Assembly (NCBI GenBank): GCA_963929535.1
Contig: CAWVIZ010000013.1
Location: 1-64,000 of the forward strand
DNA length: 64,000 bases
Direction: 5' to 3'
Source: Pullilachnospira sp963929535
Lineage (GTDB): Bacteria > Bacillota > Clostridia > Lachnospirales > Lachnospiraceae
Within the stretch, counting starts at the first letter, position 1; each line of letters starts with the position of its first letter. A program made the translations under genes and the position numbers. Below, one piece after another: positions 1-8,512 of this stretch. The notes beneath the pieces were generated by a model. The model was not told the origin of the DNA and did not search any database. It worked only from the letters and a program-made list of their open reading frames with translations.

Positions 1-1051
1 CTTTGATCGTTCCGTCCTTCCCGGTTGTCACGGTCTGATCAATCCCGTTGCCCGTGATCTGGAATTTTAATCCAGCCACCACACCGTCCTCCGATGTTTT
101 CACAATCTGAACGTGGCCATAAGGAATCTTCACATTCAGATATGCCTGCACCGCTGCTGTATTCTCCACGCCTGTAACCACGTCCTGTAAAGACGGATCG
201 CCATAGGCAATCAGCTTTGCGCTGCTGCTCACTGTGGGGATCTTCTTGGTTGCGGACAACTGCACGTTCCCGGCAATCGCTTTACTGGATGTGATGGTCA
301 GTGTGTTTCCGGATGTGCTGACTTTTACATCACTGTTGGATGATGTGAAATTGAATTTCGACAGGACACCATTGGTATCTGTCAGTTTCAGCACATATTG
401 ATTTCCATCCCACTTCAGTTCCTGCGGAGTGCTGTCTGTACTGCCGGACGCAAAACTGGGAATGGTTCCGTGGCTGACCATGCCGGAAATAATCTGGTTA
501 TAAGCCGCTGCCACACCGCTGTTTGCCCCGCCTACGCAAAGACTGTTATAGAATTTGGCGTCTGTCCGGGCATAGGGAGCGGTGGCATTCCTGCACCCGG
601 TTACGATCTCCCAGATGACCATCTGTGTCGCAAGGACTTTCTCATCTTCCGTGCCGGACAGACTGCCCATGCTGCCCTGTGCGCCATACAAAAGGGCAAG
701 GTTCACAGCGTCCTGTTTCTCTTTTCCTAAGTTGTGCCACGCCACAGAAGCGTCCTTCTCCAATGTGTTCCCGGTATGCAGGGAGATTCCCGGCTCGATA
801 CAGTAGGCGTTCTCCCCGTCTGCATAGATCCGGGTTCTGGCCTCTCCCGCATGACCGCAGGTAATCCCATCGTGGGAAACTGTCTGCTGATAACGGATGG
901 TATTCCCGTTTCCGTCATAGCAGTAATCGAATGTGATCGTTGCCCGCTCGGACGCAGCCGATACCGTGGCCGCCGGCAGGACGGACAGTGTCGTGACCGC
1001 CGCCAGCGCCAGTGCGATCCCTTTCTTGAATAACTGCTTGATTTTCTTCAC
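1..1051 (-). CDS. Thioester-domain (TQXA) surface adhesin, 3' end outside window
   Basis: Partial gene; the frame stays open to the left edge. A Gram-positive signal peptide (Lys-rich start, hydrophobic run, VSA-A cleavage region near residue 32) is followed by a thioester-type adhesin domain. With the GTG start numbering, Cys84 in AYCIEPG and Gln143 in ATQMVIWE are the expected isopeptide-like thioester pair, and the later part reads like a Cna-B/VaFE-type repeat beginning (VQIVKTSEDG). An in-frame ATG exists at 1066, but its own codons form the GGAGGAG ribosome-binding site that sits six bases before GTG 1051, so GTG is preferred. Such pilin-like surface proteins are common cargo of conjugative elements in Lachnospiraceae, where they probably aid mating contact; that role is inferred. 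The cell-wall sorting signal is not visible because the gene is cut. Confidence 0.8.
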   Translation of the reverse strand, partial: MKKIKQLFKKGIALALAAVTTLSVLPAATVSAASERATITFDYCYDGNGNTIRYQQTVSHDGITCGHAGEARTRIYADGENAYCIEPGISLHTGNTLEKDASVAWHNLGKEKQDAVNLALLYGAQGSMGSLSGTEDEKVLATQMVIWEIVTGCRNATAPYARTDAKFYNSLCVGGANSGVAAAYNQIISGMVSHGTIPSFASGSTDSTPQELKWDGNQYVLKLTDTNGVLSKFNFTSSNSDVKVSTSGNTLTITSSKAIAGNVQLSATKKIPTVSSSAKLIAYGDPSLQDVVTGVENTAAVQAYLNVKIPYGHVQIVKTSEDGVVAGLKFQITGNGIDQTVTTGKDGTIK

Positions 1052-1086
1052 TTCATTCTCCTCCATTTCTGAGCCTTTCGGCCCAC

Positions 1087-1114
1087 ATAAAAAATCCCTG
1101 CTTGCTGGCAGGGC
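1087..1114 (-). terminator. Intrinsic terminator between parB and the adhesin gene
   Basis: Six-base stem CCCTGC/GCAGGG with a six-base loop, followed on the minus strand by a run of six T. It would end parAB transcripts before the adhesin gene. Confidence 0.7.
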
Positions 1115-1277
1115 TGGGTACTGATCCGGTGGAATGTGGATAGCCACCGGCTCCTTATTCTTCTTTTCGGCTGGTAAACTGCTGGTAATCCGGAAGGGGT
1201 AGGGTGTGGGGAGGGGAAACCGGAAAGCCCGGAAAAAGGGAAACCACAAGGGAACCCACTTTCCCCCAGGCGTCCTC

Positions 1278-2213
1278 TTACCTTTCCCGTCCTCTCTCCC
1301 GTCTGCGGTACAGTTCCAGCGCCTTAATGATCGTGTCCTCCATCTGCTTTGGCGTGGTTCCCGGAGAAAAATATTTGTCAATCCTCTTTTTCGGAATTTT
1401 AAACTGCTCCACCTGGTTCGGCTTTTCTTCGGTCATGATTGACAGGATCACATCCTCATTCAGCTTTCCCTCCTCCGCAAACTTCCGCATTTTAATCGCC
1501 TGTGCGTGGCTCGGAGTACAGTCCTCCAGTTCCATTGTGTCAAAAAGCGCCTGCTGTTGCTCTTTCGGCAGGTAAGACAGCTCTACTGCCGGACGCATAG
1601 CAATCTTTCCCTCATCCACCATATCCAGAATAGGTGTGATGAGTTCAGTAAGGCGGATATAGCGGCGAATTTGGTCTTGACTTTCTCCCACTTCCTCTCC
1701 TAAAAGCTGTCTTGATGTCTTTCCTTGTAACTTCTGTGCCAGTGGCACAGAAGTTAAATCAGTGCGCTTACCCTGCCTTTTCATTGCGTCCAGTTTCATC
1801 TTATAGGCGAAGGCTTTTTCTGACGGTAAGACTTTATCCCTTTGCAGGTTAGAGTCCACCATAATAATCGTAGCTTCATCATCCGTCAGATTCCGCACAA
1901 TACAGGGCATATCCGTTTTCCCGGCAAGCTCACTGGCGAATTTTCTCCGGTGTCCTGCTACCATTTCATAACCGCCCTCCGGTTTCGGTCGCACCAGAGC
2001 AGGATTGACCACGCCTTTCACACGGATACTCGCCGCCAGTTCCAACATACTTTCATCCTGCTTTACTTTATACGGATGATTTGGAAAGTCGCTGATCTCC
2101 GTCAGAGGAATATCTGCTACATACTCCCGTTTTGCCTCGTCACGCTCCTCCTGTGTGCTGAACAGATCATCGGCTGCGGGAAGGTTCAGCTTTATTTCTC
2201 TGCCTTTCGCCAT
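1278..2213 (-). CDS. parB: ParB/Spo0J-family partition protein
   Basis: A 311-residue ParB-type centromere-binding protein. The N-terminal CTPase/ParB-N domain is visible from the arginine-rich patch AGHRRKFASEL and from the stretch reading DDEATIIMVDSNLQR, followed by a central helix-turn-helix region (SRQLLGEEVGESQDQIRRYI). The frame is open upstream, but ATG 2213 is preceded by GGGAGGTGG, and starting there gives the usual family N-terminus (MAKGREIKL). It overlaps the 3' end of parA by 47 bases, so the two are translationally coupled. Its job would be element or plasmid segregation with ParA. It is better matched to a mobile-element ParB than to the chromosomal Spo0J because of its neighbours, the surface adhesin and the FRG gene. 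Confidence 0.88.
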   Translation of the reverse strand: MAKGREIKLNLPAADDLFSTQEERDEAKREYVADIPLTEISDFPNHPYKVKQDESMLELAASIRVKGVVNPALVRPKPEGGYEMVAGHRRKFASELAGKTDMPCIVRNLTDDEATIIMVDSNLQRDKVLPSEKAFAYKMKLDAMKRQGKRTDLTSVPLAQKLQGKTSRQLLGEEVGESQDQIRRYIRLTELITPILDMVDEGKIAMRPAVELSYLPKEQQQALFDTMELEDCTPSHAQAIKMRKFAEEGKLNEDVILSIMTEEKPNQVEQFKIPKKRIDKYFSPGTTPKQMEDTIIKALELYRRRERGRER

Positions 2214-2994
2214 CCCGTACCACCTCCCTTGTAAATGACGCATAGGCTTTTGCCACTGTTCCGTTTTTGTCATAGCTGTAAATGCTTTGTCCTGCGGCAC
2301 TTGTTTCCGCTGCTTTCACGCCAACCGGAATGACAGTCTGGTAAACCTTAATCATACGCCCGTAATTCTGACGGATACTTTCTGCGGTCACACGGGCAAG
2401 ATTTGTCCGCATATCCGCAAGTGTCAAAAGTACACCGTCCACCTTCAGCGCCGGATTGATCTGTCTTTGCACCTTCCCGATTGTTTTCATAAGCTGTGTC
2501 ATTCCCTTTGCCGGAAGATACTGTGCCTGCACCGGTACAATCACACTGTCAGACGCCGCCAGCGCATTGATCGTCAGCATACCTAAACTCGGCATACAGT
2601 CAATCAGCACATAGTCGTATCCGCTTTTCACTTCATTGAGATAATTTTTCAACGTAAGTTCCCGGCTCATGGCATTGACAAGCATTACTTCCAGCCCTGC
2701 AAGTTCGATATTGGACGGGATTAAGTCAACGCCTTCCTCATGGTGTAAGATCCCGGCGTGGCTATCCATTTCCCGGTCAGCCACAATCCCCTCTAACTGT
2801 GTGGCAAGTGTCACAGAAAGGTTATCCTGCTCCGGCCATCCCAGTGAGGTTGTCAGATCGCCCTGCGGATCAGCGTCCACCAAAAGAACCTTTTTCCCTT
2901 CTCTGGCAAGCCCGATTCCTAAGTTGACGGTTGTGGTGGTTTTCCCCGTTCCGCCTTTCTGGTTGGCAATCGCAATTACCTTGCAATTCGCCAT
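2167..2994 (-). CDS. parA: ParA/Soj-family partition ATPase
   Basis: A 275-residue MinD/ParA-type P-loop ATPase. The deviant Walker A KGGTGKT lies at residues 13-19, the A' motif is in VLLVDADPQGD, and a Walker B-like hydrophobic strand ends in DCMPSLG. A GGAAAGGAGGG ribosome-binding site precedes ATG 2994. It is first in a two-gene operon with parB and carries out ATP-driven segregation of the element on the nucleoid. The 3' end, inside the parB start region, continues with a short basic tail (NKAEPSRSR). Confidence 0.93.
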   Translation of the reverse strand: MANCKVIAIANQKGGTGKTTTTVNLGIGLAREGKKVLLVDADPQGDLTTSLGWPEQDNLSVTLATQLEGIVADREMDSHAGILHHEEGVDLIPSNIELAGLEVMLVNAMSRELTLKNYLNEVKSGYDYVLIDCMPSLGMLTINALAASDSVIVPVQAQYLPAKGMTQLMKTIGKVQRQINPALKVDGVLLTLADMRTNLARVTAESIRQNYGRMIKVYQTVIPVGVKAAETSAAGQSIYSYDKNGTVAKAYASFTREVVRDGERQRNKAEPSRSR

Positions 2995-3073
2995 ACGGTT
3001 CCCTCCTTTCCTAAAAATTTAATAGCCATCTTCCCGTGTAAGGGAAATGGCTATGTATAAAAATAGGCATGAA

Positions 3074-3114
3074 AAAAGCCGGAGGATTTTCGTTCATTGA
3101 AAACCTTCCGGCTA
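3074..3114 (-). terminator. Terminator after the FRG gene
   Basis: Long imperfect stem AGCCGGA.../...TCCGGCT with a T run on the minus strand (bases 3073-3078 complement). It isolates parA from the FRG gene upstream. Confidence 0.75.
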
Positions 3115-3192
3115 TGTAATTTCTGTATTCACTTATTGGAGTATTGTTATGAGTAAAATTAATTCGATTATGATTTATCAAAATAATCACTG

Positions 3193-4053
3193 CTAATCTG
3201 TCAAAATTTGAATTGATCCAAATTGGTTAACTATATCTGCGGTCTCCTCTGGATAGCTTTTTAATAGTATTTTATAGCCAGAGTCAAAATACGCCGCAGG
3301 GAACAAACTGCTTAAAGATAAAAATTCATTTGATCCCAACCATTTAAACCCAATACTCGTTGGTATTTTAGCTATTCCAACAATTAAATCACTATAGTCA
3401 CCAGGGAATTCTACATTTTTTCTTATCATATATGCATGTTGCGCATGTGGCCTCAAAAAATAAGACGGTATTGCCTTTCGAAGATCAACCAAAGTTGTAT
3501 CAGTCCCTTTATAAACTCCAAATTGTGTTGTTTCCTCTCTTGCATCAGAAACCATAAGAATAATATAAGAATACTCCTCTTTTGAATCATAGTAATATAC
3601 ATACTCATGCGTATTAATTGACACAGCTTTAGCTTGATGTAATGCAAACCACAAAGCCACCCATACATTATCCACCAAGTCAATATATGGTGTTCGTACA
3701 CCATAATGTTGAATTAAAGGTTCAAAAACAGCTCTATTATATTGTCTAAAAATCCTTTTTCCTTTAATTGCTGCATTAATTCGTGCATTATATTTCCATG
3801 TTATACTATCAAGCCTAGTCTTTCCACGATAAAGGGAAGGAATCATTGAACCATTATATAAAGAAGTTTGACCTCTAAAATATACATTTCCTATTTTATT
3901 GTTTTTATATTTTCCAAATCCGATAAACTGTGTCAAGTCATGCACTGTTTCAATTAAATAAACATTTATGTTATTTCCACATGCCAACTTAACTGTTTCT
4001 ACAGCAATATTTGAAGGTGTTTTCTTTTCAAAATTATCAATAATGTAATACAT
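3193..4053 (-). CDS. FRG-domain protein, probable defence cargo
   Basis: A 286-residue protein with the signature that names the FRG domain: VYFRGQTSLYNGSMIPSLYRG-like sequence near residues 58-78, then a middle section with RHYGVRTPYIDLVDN-like features (QHYGVRTPYIDL) and a tyrosine-rich region. AAGGAG stands before ATG 4053. The gene is markedly AT-rich compared with parAB and guaA, which points to recent transfer. FRG proteins are often found in defence islands and as cargo of mobile elements. Their biochemical activity is not generally settled, so no reaction is assigned. It stands alone between a terminator and an upstream hairpin. Confidence 0.8.
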   Translation of the reverse strand: MYYIIDNFEKKTPSNIAVETVKLACGNNINVYLIETVHDLTQFIGFGKYKNNKIGNVYFRGQTSLYNGSMIPSLYRGKTRLDSITWKYNARINAAIKGKRIFRQYNRAVFEPLIQHYGVRTPYIDLVDNVWVALWFALHQAKAVSINTHEYVYYYDSKEEYSYIILMVSDAREETTQFGVYKGTDTTLVDLRKAIPSYFLRPHAQHAYMIRKNVEFPGDYSDLIVGIAKIPTSIGFKWLGSNEFLSLSSLFPAAYFDSGYKILLKSYPEETADIVNQFGSIQILTD

Positions 4054-4068
4054 TTTTCTCCTTGTAAA

Positions 4069-4097
4069 GAATCCTCCTTAATGAACAATGAGGATTC
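4069..4097 (-). promoter_or_regulatory. Leader hairpin upstream of the FRG gene
   Basis: Perfect eight-base inverted repeat GAATCCTC/GAGGATTC. On the transcript the 3' arm contains AGGAGGATTC, just before the gene's own AAGGAG. The hairpin could limit ribosome access or act as an attenuator; this is inference. Confidence 0.4.
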
Positions 4098-4274
4098 CTG
4101 TAAGCACTATATTAAATGACAAAATATTCTAATCTCTGTCCCTAATAATTATAGGTTATCTTTTTTCATCAAGCAATACTTTAATAATTATGGAACAAGT
4201 TCTCATTAAAACTTTTAGATAAACACGTTATCTCAACATTTAAAAGTGATATGCCTATGTAATATTCCCGCCTA

Positions 4275-4628
4275 TTAAACGGGAATTTCCTGTTCTTCTG
4301 TTTCTATCCTCTTATCCTCAATCACATCATAAAAATCAAAAATAAATTCCGACACAAAAGATTCCTGCAGTTCTTCTGATTTTTCCAACTGTGCGATTTC
4401 CTGCGGATATTCCATACCGGCAATTCCAAACAATCCTCTTATCATATGGAACGCCTCGCTGATTCTGTCTGTATCCACCAATGCAGCTACGGAGAAATAA
4501 ATATCATCCATATCCTCAATCCTCTGGCTGTTGAAAAACAGTTTGTCGATCAGGGGCAACGTATAGGCGCCGGAGATCAGATTAACAGCATTGTTTACAT
4601 TACTTGCGGCTTTTCTCGTTTTCTTCAT
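4275..4628 (-). CDS. Small protein of unknown function
   Basis: A 117-residue soluble, acidic protein that I do not recognise. It has a basic N-terminus (MKKTRKAASN) and a predicted helical body containing DTDRISEAFHMIRGLFGIAGMEY-type sequence, and ends in a Glu-rich tail. The start at ATG 4628 is chosen because GAGAGGAA lies about eight bases upstream; the longer open frame has no such site. It lies between the guaA terminators and the mobile-element genes and shows no signal peptide or membrane segment. It could belong either to the chromosome or to the element end. Confidence 0.6.
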   Translation of the reverse strand: MKKTRKAASNVNNAVNLISGAYTLPLIDKLFFNSQRIEDMDDIYFSVAALVDTDRISEAFHMIRGLFGIAGMEYPQEIAQLEKSEELQESFVSEFIFDFYDVIEDKRIETEEQEIPV

Positions 4629-4676
4629 AAATAATTCCTCTCTTTCTTTTTGCTCTGGCAGGCAGCCATATATTAT

Positions 4677-4722
4677 AGAACGCAAAAAGCCGCCTGCTCT
4701 CAATTAAAAGAACAAACGGCTT
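4677..4722 (-). terminator. Second terminator downstream of guaA
   Basis: Stem AAAGCCG/CGGCTTT with a long loop followed by T residues on the minus strand. Confidence 0.5.
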
Positions 4723-4798
4723 TCTGCACATTTCTATCTCTTTATTCATTTTTACTCATTGCAATTTTAGTTCCAAAATAGTACCACGGAGCATATGA

Positions 4799-4843
4799 TA
4801 AGCCGGGAAACCCAGTGTTTATGCGGTCTCCCGGCTCTCTGTT
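4799..4843 (-). terminator. Hairpin immediately after guaA
   Basis: Stem AGCCGGGA/TCCCGGCT starting within a few bases of the guaA stop. The T tract is weak (TTATCATAT), so it may be a barrier rather than an efficient terminator. Confidence 0.5.
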
Positions 4844-4845
4844 TA

Positions 4846-6390
4846 CTATTCGAACTCAATCGTAGCCGGCGGCTTCCCCGTGCAGTCATACATCACCCGG
4901 TTCACATGCTTCACTTCATTGACGATCCTGCTGGTGGTTCTTCCGATCACTTCCCACGGGATCTGTGCGCTCTCCGCTGTCATAAAGTCCGTTGTTGTCA
5001 CTGCCCGCAGCGCCACGGCGTAATCATAGGTTCTCTCGTCACCCATCACGCCCACAGACCGCATATTGGTCAGTGCGGCAAAATACTGGTTTACCTCACG
5101 GTCCAGGCCTGCCTTCGCGATCTCCTCTCGCCAGATGGCATCTGCCTCCTGCACCATCTTTACCTTCTCGGCCGTCACCTCACCGATGATCCGGATTCCC
5201 AGTCCCGGTCCCGGGAAGGGCTGGCGGTATACCAGGTACTCAGGGATTCCCAGCTCCAGGCCGGCTTTTCTCACCTCGTCCTTGAACAGGTTCCGCAGCG
5301 GCTCGATAATTTCCTTAAAATCCACGTAATCCGGCAGTCCTCCCACATTATGATGAGACTTGATCACCGTGGACTCTCCGCCCACACCGCTTTCCACCAC
5401 ATCCGGGTAGATGGTTCCCTGCACCAGATAGTCCACTGCGCCGATCTTCTTGGCCTCTTCCTCGAACACCCGGATAAATTCCTCTCCGATGATCTTCCGT
5501 TTCTGCTCCGGCTCCTCCACGCCCTTCAGCTTCTCATAAAAGCGCTCCTGGGCGTTTACCCGGATAAAGTTCAGGTCGTAGGGACCGTCCGGTCCGAATA
5601 CGGCTTCCACCTCGTCCCCCTCATTTTTCCGCAGCAGACCATGATCCACGAATACACAGGTCAGCTGGTTTCCCACAGCTTTGGAAAGGAGCACTGCGGC
5701 CACAGAGGAATCCACACCGCCGGACAGTCCGCACAGCACCTTTCCGTCTCCCACCTTTTCCCGGATCGCCTTGATGGACTCCTCCACGAAAGAATCCATC
5801 TTCCAGTCACCGGAGCATCCGCACACATTGTAAACAAAGTTGGAAAGCATCTTCTTTCCTTCACGGGTATGCAGCACCTCCGGGTGGAACTGCGTGGCAT
5901 ACAGTTTCTTCTCTGCGCACTCTGCCGCCGCAACAGGACAGTCAGGGGTATGGGCAATGATCCGGAAACCGGGAGCTGCCTTTTCAATATAATCGTTGTG
6001 ACTCATCCAGCAAATGGTTTTCTCGGAAACATTTTCAAACAGGGGAGAACTCTGATCCACCGTTACCTCGATCTTTCCATACTCGCGGACCGGTGCCTTG
6101 CACACATGGCCGCCCAGCAGATGCATCATAAGCTGAGAACCGTAGCAAATACCCAGGATCGGGATCCCCAGTTCAAAAATCTCCTTTGTATACGTAGGAG
6201 AATCCTCCAGATATACACTGTTGGGCCCTCCGGTAAAAATAATTCCCATGGGATTGGCTGCCTTGATCTTCTCCAGATCCGTTTTATAAGAATAGATCTC
6301 ACAATAAACGTTGCACTCACGCACGCGTCTTGCGATCAACTGATTATACTGTCCGCCAAAATCCAGCACGATTACGGTTTCTCTTTTCAT
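4846..6390 (-). CDS. guaA: GMP synthase (glutamine-hydrolysing)
   Basis: A 514-residue enzyme converting XMP, ATP and glutamine to GMP, the last step of guanine nucleotide synthesis. The class I glutamine amidotransferase domain has the nucleophile Cys82 (GICYGSQ) and His169/Glu171 (QFHPEV). The ATP-pyrophosphatase P-loop SGGVDS is at residues 223-228. The conserved dimerisation domain ends in KPPATIEFE. The length matches the family exactly. AGGAGG precedes ATG 6390. It is a single-gene transcription unit, with a consensus promoter 240 bases upstream and hairpins after the stop. Confidence 0.98.
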   Translation of the reverse strand: MKRETVIVLDFGGQYNQLIARRVRECNVYCEIYSYKTDLEKIKAANPMGIIFTGGPNSVYLEDSPTYTKEIFELGIPILGICYGSQLMMHLLGGHVCKAPVREYGKIEVTVDQSSPLFENVSEKTICWMSHNDYIEKAAPGFRIIAHTPDCPVAAAECAEKKLYATQFHPEVLHTREGKKMLSNFVYNVCGCSGDWKMDSFVEESIKAIREKVGDGKVLCGLSGGVDSSVAAVLLSKAVGNQLTCVFVDHGLLRKNEGDEVEAVFGPDGPYDLNFIRVNAQERFYEKLKGVEEPEQKRKIIGEEFIRVFEEEAKKIGAVDYLVQGTIYPDVVESGVGGESTVIKSHHNVGGLPDYVDFKEIIEPLRNLFKDEVRKAGLELGIPEYLVYRQPFPGPGLGIRIIGEVTAEKVKMVQEADAIWREEIAKAGLDREVNQYFAALTNMRSVGVMGDERTYDYAVALRAVTTTDFMTAESAQIPWEVIGRTTSRIVNEVKHVNRVMYDCTGKPPATIEFE

Positions 6391-6620
6391 TCTGCATCCT
6401 CCTGAATTTTCTCCCGACCCTTCCGGTCTGTGGTATGTTTCCGCCCAAAAGCCGGGTCCCCATAACCTGACTTTGGGAAAATCCGCTGTCCGCCTGCATT
6501 CTCCTGTTCAGCTTAACGCCTGCCTGACTGTCAGATCCCCTCACTGCGGAAATCTGAAGCCGCCTGGGCGGTCCGCCGTGAAGTACCGCAGGATCCCGCC
6601 GGAAGCCAGCTTTTAACATA
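6391..6620 (-). promoter_or_regulatory. Long structured 5' leader of guaA
   Basis: About 230 bases lie between the promoter and the guaA start with no open gene. The minus strand shows nested complementary segments: CTGCGG with CCGCAG, CAGAT with ATCTG, ACCGCCC with GGGCGG-like arms, and CTGACAGTCAG. I find no purine-riboswitch core (no conserved loop bases), so it is only a candidate RNA regulator of guanine nucleotide supply. Confidence 0.4.
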
Positions 6621-6626
6621 CGAATT

Positions 6627-6655
6627 ATTATAAGATAGGAACGATTATTTGACAA
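6627..6655 (-). promoter_or_regulatory. guaA promoter, sigma-70 type
   Basis: Minus-strand TTGTCA (6650-6655), 17-base spacer, TATAAT (6627-6632). Confidence 0.8.
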
Positions 6656-6763
6656 GTGGCAATATCGCCGTTTTTCCGCTTCTGCAGGCACATATTCCTG
6701 TTCACTCCCGCAAGGAAAAAAGGCCGTCCCCCTCCTGTCCGGGAGAAATTCCTGTTTCCCAGG

Positions 6764-6804
6764 AAAAAGCGTCCCGGAAGCCGTCTTGTCTCCGGAACGC
6801 TTTT
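6764..6804 (-). terminator. Terminator after the URO-D-type methyltransferase gene
   Basis: Minus-strand stem AAAGCGTTCCGGA/TCCGGGACGCTTT followed by T residues, 77 bases after the stop codon. Together with the guaA promoter and leader it accounts for the 490-base gap. Confidence 0.8.
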
Positions 6805-6880
6805 CCCCCCGGCCCGATACGGCCGCTTCTTATATTACAGATTGGATGCACCCATTCCCCAGGGCATTCCCGCATATCCG

Positions 6881-8146
6881 CTACGCCTGCCAGTGATCGG
6901 CAATCTCCTCCCGGATGATCTCCACATACCGTTTGGCCTTGGATATATCATGGTTAATGGTATACACATCTCTCTGGGTGATTTCCAGCTTGCATCCCCT
7001 GGCCGCCATAAGCGTCTCCCGGATATGCTCCCGCACAGCCTGCTCGTCCAGCTGACCGCCCACACCCAGCAGGTTGGGACTGGGCTTCCTATGATAGATC
7101 ACCCGGCTTCCCCTCAGCCGCTCTCCCATAAACTGTTGATCGCACCAGGGAGAAATGGACACCTTTCTCAGGTTTTTCAGCTTGCTGATACAGTTGTCCC
7201 AGATGGGATGCACCGGTTCGCAGCAGCCGTAGGACAGCAGCCCGAACTGCTCTGAAATCTTCTTATAACATGGGAAGATAAATTCCTCATACATCTGGGG
7301 GGAGATTCCCACCGTCTCCTGGGAGTCCATAAATCCCCACACATCCCCGGGGGTAAATTTCCGTTTCCCCACCTGATCATATCCGGGAAGCTCATTGGTA
7401 AATGCCCAGGTACCCTGCCCCACGCCCTCATACGTCACTGTGGGAAGGATCAGCCCCTCCTCCTCCAGCATCCGGTAATACGCCAGTGTATCCTCCGCCA
7501 CCCGGTCCATCATGTTTTTGAAAAGCTCAGGATAATCATACATATTGAACATCATATTTTCCATGCTCATAAAATGGACGATCATCTGGGTGGGAACACT
7601 GTACAGACAGTCCATTTTCATCCGCACCGGCAGGATATCTCCGATGGTCTGGGAAATCGACTGGAATTTTTCTCTGGTACTTTCCTTATCCACTCCGAAG
7701 ACTGTGGGCTTCAGCTTCTCATAATCCTCCTCCAGATCCTCCACCACTGACACAAAATGATGGCCCAGGCTTTCCTGGCCTCCCATCTCTGTATGCTCCA
7801 CATGGATCTGTATATCAAACAGCCGGAAATACGTGTCATAGTTGACTCCAAACCAGTCCGGGGTCACCCGGTCATCGTCAAACAGCTCCTGATTCTGAAA
7901 ATTCTCATAAAGCTGCTGCTCCACCTGCCGGGCAAATTCTCCCTGGCATCTGAGTCTGTCCGGCAGAAATTCCTGCTGAAAGGTGGCTGCCTCCAGATGG
8001 ATCATGGGCCGCTGTCCCTGCAATGCATTGTGATCATACCACTCTCTGATCCGTCTCTGATTATCCTCTCTGTGATGAAACTCCAGCTGCTTTTTGGCCA
8101 GCTCCCGCAGGATCTGACTGTCCTCCTTGGAAATCCTGTAATCCAT
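6881..8146 (-). CDS. URO-D-family corrinoid methyltransferase, substrate unknown
   Basis: A 421-residue protein of the uroporphyrinogen-decarboxylase superfamily, in the branch that works as cobamide-dependent methyltransferase rather than in haem synthesis. The C-terminal half carries the cysteine pair of this branch (SYGCCEP) followed by ISPWCD. The N-terminal 60 residues are a helical extension (LRELAKKQLEFHHRED). The start is ATG 8146, with AGGAGGAGG before it; upstream in-frame codons have no ribosome site. The locus also encodes the corrinoid protein, its activator and a second, shorter methyltransferase, so this enzyme is the candidate for taking a methyl group from an unidentified methylated substrate onto cobalt. 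Genuine HemE is unlikely because the length and neighbours do not fit. Confidence 0.75.
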   Translation of the reverse strand: MDYRISKEDSQILRELAKKQLEFHHREDNQRRIREWYDHNALQGQRPMIHLEAATFQQEFLPDRLRCQGEFARQVEQQLYENFQNQELFDDDRVTPDWFGVNYDTYFRLFDIQIHVEHTEMGGQESLGHHFVSVVEDLEEDYEKLKPTVFGVDKESTREKFQSISQTIGDILPVRMKMDCLYSVPTQMIVHFMSMENMMFNMYDYPELFKNMMDRVAEDTLAYYRMLEEEGLILPTVTYEGVGQGTWAFTNELPGYDQVGKRKFTPGDVWGFMDSQETVGISPQMYEEFIFPCYKKISEQFGLLSYGCCEPVHPIWDNCISKLKNLRKVSISPWCDQQFMGERLRGSRVIYHRKPSPNLLGVGGQLDEQAVREHIRETLMAARGCKLEITQRDVYTINHDISKAKRYVEIIREEIADHWQA

Positions 8147-8512
8147 AAAAATCCTCCTCCTGGATTTTTCCTTTCCGCCCTCCGCGCCCAACGGTTTTCC
8201 GCTTATCTCCGTTATTCCAAAACCTGCTGCTCCGTCCGGCAAATGCTTCCTGCCTTCCCTCAGCGCTCTGGTTTTCACTGCCGGCAGCAATTTTGACTGC
8301 CGGCGGCACTGTCGCCTCACTGTCACACCATCCTGGGCGCAGACTGCTGTCCCCACAGGCTGCGTGTATACAGTCCGGTATCTGCAGCAAAAGGGCTCCT
8401 ATGATTTATCTCCAATATATCAGCAGGCTCTCAGAATTTCCATGCATCATTTCATCTTTTTTTAGACAATCTTCCATAAATCCGTTTTTATCCCTGATCA
8501 TTTTCTTTCTTC
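8147..8512 (-). other. Intergenic region with a GCCGGCAG hairpin
   Basis: 366 bases without a gene between the activator and the methyltransferase. The clear structure is an eight-base inverted repeat GCCGGCAG (8280-8287)/CTGCCGGC (8297-8304). I looked for a cobalamin riboswitch and did not find the expected core. A separate promoter for the downstream gene is possible but not clear. Confidence 0.4.

Noticed and set aside
4275..4860. Integration of the left-hand mobile element at the 3' end of guaA
   Set aside because: guaA is a known insertion hotspot, but no second copy of its last bases and no integrase gene is seen in 1-4800, so there is no support in this window.
4795..6405. 536-codon open frame on the plus strand
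   Set aside because: It lies entirely antisense to guaA, has no ribosome site and no recognisable domain; an artefact of codon use.
6391..6620. Purine riboswitch upstream of guaA
   Set aside because: The conserved core and loop bases of the family were not found; kept only as an unclassified structured leader.
8147..8512. Cobalamin riboswitch in the corrinoid locus
   Set aside because: No B12-box-like core could be traced here or before 11560; the visible stem is a simple inverted repeat.
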